DNA of 8,253 nucleotides from Candidatus Altimarinota bacterium (GCA_027062145.1 JAMOTX010000157.1:1-8253), one strand, 5' to 3'. Shown: positions 1-7,389, counted from the stretch's first letter. Numbers and translations are program-made. Notes: generated by a model not told the origin, from the sequence alone.

Positions 1-690
1 AATTTCTCAAATAATATAAGAAATAAAAGTAATAACTACTAAATGGCTCATAACTGAAATCGGAAAAATTCTTGTTTGTCACATCCATCTCATAGAGTGG
101 CTAAGTCTTCTAATATGAGTTAAATATTTTTTATAATTATCATTTTTTAAAAGGATATCTAAACTTTTTAATTCTTTCCTTTTTTCTTCAAGGTTTAAAT
201 GAATTTGATTCAATGGTACTTCATAAATATCACCAAACACCTTTTCATTTATCTTACATTCTATAAATCAAGCATATTTTTTTGAAGCTTCTATTATTGA
301 AAGTTCTAATTTTTTATCAGTGTTTTCTAAAACAGAAATAATATCTTCTTTAATAAATTTTGGAGCATCTCATCATAATATAAAATCAAAAGCTTTTTTC
401 TCTATTTCATTAAAAATCTTATTATCTATTTTTAAAATATAATCTCTAGTACCAGAACTAATATCAGATAATATCAAACTTGAAAATGAATTAAAAATAA
501 TTCTTTTTAATAAAAATTCTCTATCTATTTTATGTCCTTCTTTTTCTTCTAAATAAGCCAAAAATAATGCAACATGCATCACAAATCAAACATTATCTAA
601 ATGACTAACATCTTCTATTCTTGGAAAATTATTCCATCTTTTCATAGAAAGTCCTCTTGTAAGCATTAATTTTAATATATTTCAAACCAT
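1..690 (-). CDS. HD-superfamily hydrolase, YfbR-like, tandem HD copies (C-terminus off window)
   Basis: Reading TGA as Gly gives 230 residues from ATG at 690 to the left edge with no stop. The frame resembles COG1896/YfbR-type HD phosphohydrolases, which act on nucleotide monophosphates. Two related blocks are visible. Copy 1 has RW at 18-19, the SH of the usual SEH motif at 29-30 and H39. Copy 2 has SMRW near 199-202 and ISVMSH ending at H216, and continues outside the window. In copy 1 the place of the metal-binding His-Asp pair reads NSFSSLILSD, so the HD dyad is missing; that copy is probably structural, with catalysis left to copy 2. Seven of eleven glycines are TGA. ATG690 follows a stop at 700-702; inner ATGs at 666 and 645 are possible starts. 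There is no Shine-Dalgarno site. The family call is good; the substrate is unknown. Confidence 0.75.
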
Positions 691-718
691 AATTTTGTTT
701 TAAATATTAATTAAACTT

Positions 719-745
719 ATTATATATAGAATTGTAAAGAAACAA
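719..745 (-). promoter_or_regulatory. Possible promoter of the HD gene
   Basis: On the minus strand a perfect TATAAT (719-724) lies 28 bases upstream of ATG690. The best -35 candidate is TTGTTT (740-745), but the spacer is only 15 bases. In DNA this AT-rich, TATAAT matches arise by chance, so the call rests mostly on position. Confidence 0.3.
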
Positions 746-877
746 AAAATAAACTAAAAAATACAATTTTAAATTTCATACTAAAAATTTAAAGTTAAAT
801 TAATACCCTATCATTATAATAAATAGTTTAACTATTAATTTTTAGCTATTTAAAGCCAATAATTAGTGGTTTTTCTT

Positions 878-934
878 TTGACTTTTAAAAATTAAATTAT
901 AAGATTTTTCTACTTTAGTTTTAAAAAATATAAT
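878..934 (+). promoter_or_regulatory. Possible promoter(s) for the C39-like peptidase gene
   Basis: TTGACT at 878-883 is a good -35 box, but the nearest -10-like box, TATAAG at 898-903, is only 14 bases away. A perfect TATAAT at 929-934 has no clear -35 at 17 bases. Either would give a 5' leader of more than 120 bases, longer than anything else in the window. Low confidence. Confidence 0.25.
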
Positions 935-961
935 TTTATTGTAAAAAAGGAGAATAAAATT

Positions 962-1039
962 ATTGAAATTAAAGAAAAAGAAATGTGTGAAATAAAATTT
1001 TGATTTAAAATAATTAAAATTTGAGTTTCAGAAAAATAA
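962..1039 (+). CDS. Possible leader peptide ORF upstream of the peptidase
   Basis: AAGGAG (947-952) has no ATG at normal distance. Nine bases on, an ATT at 962 opens a frame that runs to TAA at 1037-1039 if TGA is Gly. It contains an ATG at 983, giving an 18-residue form that begins MCEIKF. One base further, TTG at 963 opens a 10-codon frame, MKLKKKKCVK, ending at 995 without any TGA. Either could be a translated leader, or the whole could be debris of the same imported segment. No homology is recognised. Confidence 0.2.
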
Positions 1040-1053
1040 AAATAAAATTGTCT

Positions 1054-1060
1054 GAGGAGG
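1054..1060 (+). promoter_or_regulatory. Strong Shine-Dalgarno site of the C39-like gene
   Basis: GAGGAGG ends five bases before ATG1066, a near-perfect anti-16S match at ideal spacing. It fixes the start at 1066 rather than the upstream TTG at 1021. None of the other nine genes has a comparable site. Part of it can pair upstream: TCAGA at 1028-1032 is complementary to TCTGA at 1051-1055, and two G-U pairs would extend the stem into the GG. Confidence 0.8.
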
Positions 1061-1065
1061 CAAAA

Positions 1066-1731
1066 ATGAAAAAATTAGTTTTAATTGGGTTTATGTTAGT
1101 TGGTTTGGTGAGTAGTTTGTTTGCAGAAACTATGAATCCAAAAATGTTTTATCTATTTAGTTCTTCTATAAATAAAAGTGATCATAACTTTGTTCAAATA
1201 TATATGGGACAAACTAATGAATCTCGTATTAATTTACGAAATTCTTGTGGTACTATGTCAGCTTTAGCTATTCATAATTACTATAATTATAGATATAATG
1301 GTGCTCTAGATTAGATTAGTGGTTCTAAAAAATATATTGAATCTGAAATAAAGTATATATTTAAAAATATATATGATAATAGAAAAGTTGGTGATTTCCA
1401 AAATGGTGAAAATATAGCCAACGATCTTGCTAAAAATTATTGGGGTTATGATGTTACTAAAATTAGAAGAGATGGTTATAATTATACTAATATGATTAAG
1501 TGGGATTTAAAATATAATAGACCTGTTATAGCTTTATTAGAAAAGAAAACTATTTTAAATAATCATAAATATAGACATTTTGTTGTAGTGTTATATGCTA
1601 GCAATAAACAAGTTGGATATTATGACCCTTGGGATGGTAATATGAAAATAACTACTAAACAAAAATTTCTTAGTTCTTGGGTTGGTTCAAAATATGGTGT
1701 TGTAATTAAAGAAGTATTTGAAAAAGAATAA
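1066..1731 (+). pseudogene. Secreted C39-like cysteine peptidase interrupted by in-frame TAG
   Basis: The full frame is 221 codons. Residues 1-20 are a signal peptide (MKKLVLIGFMLVGLVSSLFA), so the protein would be exported. The papain-fold peptidase C39-like pattern follows: SCG with Cys61 as the likely nucleophile, HFVVV with His171, and YYDPWDG with Asp187. Codon 83 (1312-1314) is TAG. The frame continues intact for 138 codons to TAA, so a terminated product would lack His and Asp. Three neighbours use TAG as their normal stop, so routine decoding is unlikely; a recent nonsense mutation, a sequencing error or rare readthrough would fit. All 14 glycines are GGN and none TGA, against roughly three quarters TGA elsewhere in the window. 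With its strong Shine-Dalgarno site this suggests recent transfer from a low-GC standard-code donor, perhaps a host or prey. The family call is by motif only; the substrate is unknown. Confidence 0.7.
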
Positions 1732-1762
1732 TTTTTTAATTTACAATTTTTAAAAATTTAAG

Positions 1763-1784
1763 CCTCTTTTTAAAAGAGGTTTTT
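1763..1784 (+). terminator. Rho-independent terminator after the C39-like gene
   Basis: CCTCTTTT and AAAAGAGG form a stem around one unpaired T (in practice about six pairs and a five-base loop), followed by TTTTT. It lies 32 bases after the TAA at 1731 and 20 bases before the next gene, so it should separate the two transcripts. Confidence 0.8.
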
Positions 1785-1804
1785 ACTTAAATAAAACAAA
1801 AATA

Positions 1805-2428
1805 ATGAAAAAAATAATAATTTTATTATCAGTAATATTATTGATTAGTATTTGATTAAATATGTATCAATATAAAAATAATTCATATTTAAAAAATGAT
1901 GTAGAAAATAGTAAAAGTGAAAAGTTTATAACTAATAAAGATTGTTATATAATGTATAAAAATACTTTTATGGACGATGATTGAATAGAATTTAGTTTAC
2001 CTCCAATTAAAAAATGTTTATTAGAAGATATCTTTAAAAAAGGTTATGAATTAAATTGAATTAATAATTTAATTTTAGAAGATTTACTAAATCAAAAAGA
2101 AAAACATAAATTTGCAGATTTTTCTGATTTTGTTGAACCGTTAAAAGAAAGATTTTATATAGAGATAGAAACAGCTGATGAAGATGCAATATTGTATGCA
2201 TTACAATTTATAAATGATATAAATTTTACTAAAAAATTAATAAATACATCTTTAAAATGAATAAATAAAAATAATTTAATCTTTTATATGAAATTCTATA
2301 AAAAACAATGATGAGAGAAAGATTTTTTATTAACTACTTTAAAAACTATAAAATGAAAAGTTGATGAATATTCTAATTTTAATTATAATGATGATTATGA
2401 AAAATTATATGAGTATTTTTCTAAATAA
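1805..2428 (+). CDS. Hypothetical N-terminally anchored protein
   Basis: This 207-residue frame exists only if TGA is Gly: seven of its eight glycines are TGA. A hydrophobic segment at residues 3-18 follows MKK, with no lipobox Cys, so it reads as a membrane anchor or uncleaved signal. The rest is hydrophilic, charged and Asn/Lys/Asp-rich, predicted mostly helical, with two Cys (near residues 46 and 70). No family is recognised. ATG1805 is the first start and has no Shine-Dalgarno site. No promoter was found in the 20 bases after the terminator, so transcription may come from readthrough or from a promoter inside the preceding gene. It is followed directly by a terminator. Confidence 0.75.
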
Positions 2429-2456
2429 TTTTAATTAAAAAATAATCAATCCAACA

Positions 2457-2488
2457 AAAAAAGTTTCAGATAAATCTGAAACTTTTTT
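2457..2488. terminator. Bidirectional terminator between convergent genes
   Basis: Fifteen perfectly complementary bases (2457-2471 and 2474-2488) flank a two-base AA centre. The stem core is GTTTCAGAT/ATCTGAAAC, flanked by an A run on the left and a T run on the right, so it works on both strands. It ends one base before the ZIP stop codon (2489-2491) and 28 bases after the hypothetical gene, closing both transcripts. Confidence 0.9.
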
Positions 2489-3271
2489 CTATTTAATTAA
2501 TTCTCAAAGTTTTTCAAATCATATAAACATAAATATTCATAAAACTATAAAAACTAAATACATCATTTTTTTAGATGTTGTCCCCTTTTCTTTAAATTCT
2601 GGGAATATATCAGCTAACGCAGTATATAATAATCAACCAACTATTACTGATAAAATATAAAACTTATGTTCCATAATAACAGTAGAAAATGGGAAAAGAA
2701 TAACTGCTCATAACATAGTTCAAATAGCTGCAAAATAAGCATATTTAGGATTATTATGATTCATAATATAGTTAACTATATTTTGTGGTATAGAATGAAG
2801 TAAAACAGCTATAGTAGTAGCTATTCAAAAATGAATATTTACTGAAAATGCTGAGAATAAAACTATACCGTGAAAACTATTATGAAGAATAGTAGAACCA
2901 AACATTAATAATCCTGATTTATGTTTATCTCAATTATGATTATGTCCATGTTCATGTGTACAACAATGACTTGTTTCCAAATCTCTACAATGATGCCAAT
3001 GTAAAAATAATTCAAGCAAATAAAATAAAAATAATCCTGATAATATTGATACACCTAGATGTGTTCAAATAAATCATTTTTCCGTTAATTCAGGTATAAA
3101 ACCTAAAAAAATTATTCAAAGCAATAATCAAACAGTTATTGCTGTAATATATTCTAAATAATTAAGTGCTTTATCTTTAAAAAATTTAATAAATAAAACT
3201 ACTACTATTATTCCTATTGATACAACACTTGTTCATAATACTGTTAATATAAATGGTGATAATTCTGACAT
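2489..3271 (-). CDS. ZIP family divalent metal transporter
   Basis: 260 residues, about eight hydrophobic segments, the usual ZIP size. ZIP proteins carry Zn, Fe or Mn across the inner membrane into the cytoplasm. Signatures: GLLLG followed by GFIPE near residues 44-55; a TM4 HNSFHG at 130-135 (family form HNxxDG); a TM5 HSIPQN at 159-164 (family form HEIPQE); and a C-terminal DIFPEF. The segment 91-120 is a His/Cys-rich loop (HWHHC, HCC, HEHGHNH), typical of metal-sensing or metal-delivery loops. Two metal ligands look altered: the TM5 Glu is Ser160, and the TM4 Asp is His134. Thirteen of 23 glycines are TGA. The start is two bases after the RluA stop, so the two are co-transcribed, and it is the last gene of the operon before a terminator. 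Confidence 0.88.
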
Positions 3272-3273
3272 AA

Positions 3274-4284
3274 TTATTTTTTAATTTTATTAATAAAATC
3301 TACTAAATCTTCTTTAATTCTAGCTTCTAAATTTAAAACTCTATCTCTACCATAATGAAAAAATTCTATTTTCCATGCATGCAGAGCTTGTCTTTTTAAT
3401 CAAAAATTTCTTTCTAAATAACTATTTAATTTTTTATCTCAATAAGCTTTATCTCATAAAATAGGATTACCTATACTAGCCATATGTACCCTTATTTGAT
3501 GCATTCTACCAGTTTCTATTTCTATTTCTACTTCTGAAAATATTAATACTCATTCTTTAGTTTGAAGTATATGTTCTTTTAATAGTTTATAATGACTTAT
3601 AGCAGTTAAACCCTTATCAGAAATCTGAACTTTATTTTCATTTTTAGCATTTTCAATTCTAAGAAGTTTATCTTTTATTGTTCATCTTTTTTTAGGTAAT
3701 TTTCAAAGAACTACTGCATAATAAGTTTTTTTAACTTTTTTATGATCTTTTAAATCATTAACAAGTTTCATAAGAATATCTTTTTTCTTTCCTATCATAA
3801 GTATTCAAGAAGTATCTCTATCTATTCTATGAATAAGGCTAGGTTTAAATGTAAGACTATTAAGTTTGTCTCATAAATAATCTTGAACTATAGCTATAAC
3901 ATTTGTTTCCTTAGTTTTGTGATCACCAGGATGAACATTCATACCTGGTTGTTTATTTATAATAAATAAATCAGCATCTTCAAAAACAATATCGTTTTTA
4001 TTAAAACTATCTTCTTTACTTAGTTTTACTACTTCTTCTTCGGCTTTTGTAAGTTCTTCAAAATCATTATCACTTAAATGAATTTTAATTTCATCTCAAA
4101 TTTGAAGCTTATATTCATTATCTCTTTTTCTAAATTTTCATTCAGAACCATCAAATTTTACTTTTATTTTATCTTTTCTATTAAATTTAAAAAGCAATCC
4201 TCTTGTAGCTCTTGGGAAAAGTTTTTTTAAAAATTTATCTAATCTCTGATTTGCATCATTTTCTTCTATTTTAAATAGTTTCAT
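3274..4284 (-). CDS. RluA-family 23S rRNA pseudouridine synthase with S4 domain
   Basis: 336 residues. It isomerises uridine to pseudouridine in RNA, most likely 23S rRNA as in RluC/RluD. An S4-type RNA-binding domain occupies about residues 1-75 (NQRLDKFLKK...RATRG). The catalytic domain follows, with HRIDRDTSG at 152-160 and Asp155 as the catalytic residue, then ETGRMHQIRVHM, LGDKAYG and ALHAWKIEF, all in family order. The G of DTSG and both Gly of LGDKAYG are TGA, the clearest proof of the glycine code here. Ten of 19 glycines are TGA. Start: ATG4284, 14 bases after the pilin stop, no Shine-Dalgarno site. Length and motifs indicate an intact enzyme; which uridine it modifies cannot be told. 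Confidence 0.92.
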
Positions 4285-4298
4285 TTTTTTATTGTTAA

Positions 4299-5264
4299 TT
4301 ATTGGAAAACTGTAAAATCAAAAGCTTGATTTACTGTTCTTCTAGGTACTTTTATATTTAATTCTTTTTTATATCACATTGATTTTCATTTTGATTCAAT
4401 TTTTGTATAACGTAATGGTAAAGTTTTTCAATTACTTACTTTAATTTTCCATTCTAGATAAGGTAATCTAACATTATTAGTATTTTTTAATATTAAATCA
4501 TTTACTATTGAAAATTTCAAAGTACATCATGAATTAGTTCATGTACAATTATTAGTATAAAAATCTTTTAATTTTATTCAATCATTTCAATTAAGATCAA
4601 ATCATTTGAAAACATTATCAAATAAATTACTTGCATCATTATTAAAATCCTTTTTTGATGAATCTAAAATATCATTTACTTTTAATAATCATCCACTTGC
4701 ATTTAACGTATTTACAAGAGATGATAATTGCCAATTAATTATTACTAAATTAGTTCATCAACTTAAAGTTTCAGGATTATATCAAGTAACTTCATTTACT
4801 CCTTTATCTAAATCAGGAGTTCTAAAAGCTATTTTAAAATCTGATACATCTTTTAAATATTCATTTCAAATAGATAACTGTATAGGATTTCATTGTGAAA
4901 TTGTATTCCGATTATGATCAACTCATCATCAATCATCATCATCATCATCATAATCACTATTTCCCTCTCATAATTGTGGTAAAATAGCTCATGATGAAAA
5001 TGTATTATACTTATTACTTACAGAACCTGAATAACTTTTTCAATTTTCATCTTTTTCATCAATATCATCTCTTTCTGAAACATAATACAGTCATTCTTCT
5101 ATTCAACTATTTGCTAAATAATAAGACTTAGCACTATTTTCAACTCATTTAATTTCCCTAGAAAAAGGAATAATATATTCCAATATATTATATGCAGTTA
5201 AACTAATTACTAAAACTATTCACATAGCTAATATCAAACTAAATCATTCTTTTTTATTTTGCAT
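4299..5264 (-). CDS. PilX/GspK-like minor type IV pilin
   Basis: 321 residues. A short leader MQNKKEG precedes a hydrophobic helix starting at F8 (FSLILAMGIVLVISLTAYNI), matching prepilin peptidase cleavage after Gly7. The segment SYYLANSGIEEGLYYV near 46-61 is the PilX/GspK hallmark. Position +5 of the mature protein is Leu12, not the Glu of major pilins, as in GspK-like tip subunits. The large C-terminal part should lie outside the cell; it has an Asp-rich stretch (D104, D106-111, then GGG), a dockerin/EF-hand-like loop DLNGNDGIKLKD at 223-234 and a Cys pair (NNCTGTNSGC) able to form a disulfide. About 25 of 29 glycines are TGA. It follows the PilW-like gene by eight bases. Tip or minor-pilin role is inferred from family. 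Confidence 0.82.
4932..4951 (-). repeat. GAT trinucleotide tract coding Asp6-Gly3
   Basis: On the coding strand six GAT codons are followed by TGA TGA TGA: the same trinucleotide after a one-base phase shift. Because TGA is Gly here, the shifted part codes Gly instead of ending the protein. The result is a run of six Asp and three Gly at residues 106-114 of the PilX-like pilin. Confidence 0.75.
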
Positions 5265-5272
5265 TGTTTATA

Positions 5273-6427
5273 CTAATTACTATAAATATCTGTTAAATTA
5301 ATAGTCATTGAAAAATCTAATTCTTTTCATTGTCACTTAATTTTTCTTCTTGATAACCAACTAGGTTTCATTTTCATTTTTATAATTATATATGGTGAAA
5401 TACTAGATGTTATATCATAATTTTTCCAGTTATAATTTATATCATTATTAGGATAAGCATAAATTTTAAATTCTGAAATATTAATATTATCAGGAAATAA
5501 TGAAACCCAGTTTAAAGTTCAAGATCATGCAATAATATCTTTTCATCAAGTAAAATCTTTATTTATCATCCAAGTATCAATAACACCATCTGATTGAGTA
5601 CTATCAGCATTATTCAAATCATGATTCATTCACCAGTCTTTTCAACTAAGCTTAATATATTCAACCGTTCACAAACATCACGTTCAAGTTACAGTATTTA
5701 AAGTATCACAAGTTGCAGTAGTAGGTGCGTTTTTATCTCTTTTTACATTCCATCTAAAAAATATTCTTTCCTCCTTATTTCAACTTATCAAATATAATTC
5801 TTTTAAATCAACTCCTCAAGTAAAAACAATTGGTCAAACTCATAAATATTCATCATCATCATCTCATATAATAAATCCATCAGCATCTTCATCTCAAGGT
5901 AATGAATCATCTGAATCATAATTTGAATTATAATCTATAAATTGGAAAGAATATTCTCAATACCTTTGATGTTTTCATAACACATTATTTCAATAATTAT
6001 TAAAACTATTATTATAACATCAAAATGTAGGATTAACACTAACTAGTGACATATTATTTCAAACTCAACTACGACAATAATAAAAATTATCTCAATAATT
6101 ACTTGTTCAAAGTACTCCTCAACTTCAATAATTTCAAAATCAAGAAGCTACAGAAAAATGTCATGAAGAAGTTAAATTATCTCATATAACCTTTCTATTA
6201 AAATATTCTTCATAATCAATTGAACCTCATTTTTTGATCATTTCAAAAAACTTTTCTGTAAAATAAAAACTTTCTTTTTGAATATCCGTTTCTTGTATTA
6301 ATTTAGATTTTCAAATAGTAACAGATATTAATGCCTGAAATCATCATATCAATACCATAGAAATAATCATTATTCAAACCATTATTTCTATAAGGGTAAA
6401 AGCTTTTTTATTTTTATTTAAATTCAT
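5273..6427 (-). CDS. PilW-like type IV pilin
   Basis: 384 residues. The class III prepilin N-terminus is clear: basic leader MNLNKNKKA, then FTLIEIMVGIMIISMVLIGG, with cleavage expected after Ala9, F10 as +1 and Glu14 as the conserved +5. Ala instead of Gly at -1 is tolerated in some pilins. The long C-terminal region is Gly/Asn/Tyr-rich, with four Cys (in YYCRS, FGCYN, ATCDT and TGCLG) that could make two disulfides. Residues 179-190 read DEDADGFIIGDD, matching the EF-hand/dockerin calcium-loop pattern; a second Asp-rich spot, DGVID, is at 280-284. About 35 of 40 glycines are TGA, the highest use in the window. It lies eight bases after the small Phe-rich ORF and eight before the PilX-like gene. 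It probably forms a pilus-tip or initiation complex with PilX; that is inference from family. Confidence 0.82.
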
Positions 6428-6435
6428 GAAAATAA

Positions 6436-6684
6436 TTATTTAGTTTTAAATATAAAATGAACAAAATCTCAAATTGAAGAAAATAATTTATAAAAAGTAG
6501 GTTTTCTCCAAAAATATTTAGACCAATTCCTAAAAATAAAATCTAAAAAATTAAAAAATACATTTCTTTTTTTTGTTCAACTAAAAAAAAATAATTTGAA
6601 ACTTCTAAAAAAAGAAAGCAAAAAACTTAAAAAAAAGGCTATAATATCAAAAAAACCATTATTAATAATCAATTTTTCTTTCAT
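6436..6684 (-). CDS. Small Phe-rich basic protein heading the pilin operon
   Basis: An 82-residue frame from ATG6684 to TAA, with two of three glycines as TGA. About 22 residues are Phe, and Lys/Arg are frequent. A hydrophobic stretch at 11-34 (FFDIIAFFLSFLLSFF) may sit in the membrane, followed by aromatic-basic segments such as NWSKYFWRKP. No family is recognised. Support for a real gene: the frame stays open in very AT-rich DNA while the other frames on this strand are stopped often; the gap to the pilin gene is eight bases, like the next gap in the operon; and a promoter-like site lies upstream. Against: it is short, its composition could follow from T runs, and it has no Shine-Dalgarno site (nor do its neighbours). 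Confidence 0.5.
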
Positions 6685-6725
6685 ATTTTAAAATTTTAAT
6701 CTTTATAAAAAAAATATATACAAAT

Positions 6726-6752
6726 ATTATAAACTATTTGCAAAAATATCAA
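6726..6752 (-). promoter_or_regulatory. Possible promoter of the pilin operon
   Basis: On the minus strand TTGATA (6747-6752) and TATAAT (6726-6731) are separated by 15 bases, slightly short. The -10 box lies about 41 bases upstream of ATG6684. It is the best candidate in the 105-base gap between the divergent transcripts. Confidence 0.4.
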
Positions 6753-6789
6753 ATATTATTAATGTTTTTAAAATTAATAACCTAAAAAT

Positions 6790-7377
6790 ATGAATAAAAT
6801 AACTAGAAACAAAGAGACTAATAATTTCGCAAATGAATTTAAATGTTTTATAAAAAATATTAAATTTAAATCTATAAATCTTACCCTATCTAAACAAATA
6901 GTAATATTATGAATATTTTTATGATTTATTAGTTTATATTTTCCATGGATAAATGATGTTGAACAATTAACATCTTGGAATTCATTTTATTCACTTACAT
7001 GAAATATTTGATTTCTTTTAAGTTTTGTATTAATACTACCAATACTTATTATCTTTTCTACAAATTATAAAGAAAAAATAAAACTATATTCAGATTTATC
7101 TATTAAAAATCATTTTATAGTTATAACATCTGGATTCATGGTTATAAGTTTTAGTATAATATCTCTAAGTTTTATTAATTGATTACATACTTTTTTTGAA
7201 AATATTTTTTATTGAAAATGAGTAATATTATGTATGACTTCAGGATTTATAATATTAATTTGATGATTATTATTAAGAAAAGAATATTATTCTGACAGTT
7301 CAGAAATAATATTAAATAGATTAAGCAATAACAGAGAAAAAAATAAAGAAGAAGATAATATGAAATTACCATTTTAG
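6790..7377 (+). CDS. Hypothetical four-helix membrane protein
   Basis: 195 residues; nine of eleven glycines are TGA. Four hydrophobic segments lie near residues 36-52, 72-90, 108-130 and 143-162, with a basic N-terminal 35 residues and a charged C-terminal tail (NREKNKEEDN). FPWI directly after helix 1 and NGL after helix 3 may be useful search motifs. No known family is recognised, and there is no enzyme or transporter signature. ATG6790 is the first start, 105 bases from the divergent small ORF, without a Shine-Dalgarno site. It ends in TAG. The downstream sigma-like gene has its own promoter, so they need not be co-regulated. Confidence 0.75.
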
Positions 7378-7389
7378 GTAAAAAATAGT

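Larger units (their letters stand above)
691..1065. other. Gene-free divergent intergenic region
   Basis: These 375 bases separate the minus-strand HD gene from the plus-strand peptidase gene. They hold the possible HD promoter, plus-strand TATAAT boxes at 815-820 and 929-934, and a TTGACT (878-883) followed at a short 14-base spacing by TATAAG (898-903). A Shine-Dalgarno-like AAGGAG lies at 947-952, followed by a possible 18-26 codon leader ORF, and a strong Shine-Dalgarno at 1054-1060 serves the peptidase. A weak palindrome AATAG..CTATT lies near 822-836. No long ORF, tRNA or recognisable RNA gene was seen. Confidence 0.6.

Noticed and set aside
852..875. Hairpin CCA...TGG followed by a T run as a terminator
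   Set aside because: Only three pairs plus three A-T pairs across a bulged G; too weak, and no upstream plus-strand gene needs it.
1021..1065. TTG start at 1021 extending the C39-like protein by 15 residues
   Set aside because: The extension would precede a perfect signal peptide, and the strong Shine-Dalgarno site at 1054-1060 directs initiation to ATG1066.
691..1065. A structured noncoding RNA or riboswitch in the intergenic region
   Set aside because: Almost pure A/T with only short weak palindromes and no recognisable aptamer core; nothing beyond the small leader hairpin can be supported.
1312..1314. TAG as a general sense codon
   Set aside because: TAG ends the ZIP gene, the PilW-like gene and the four-helix membrane gene at sensible protein ends.
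4606..4917. Plus-strand frame of 103 residues inside the PilX-like pilin
   Set aside because: It is antisense to a continuous coding frame with a clear pilin N-terminus, shows no recognisable features and has no start context.
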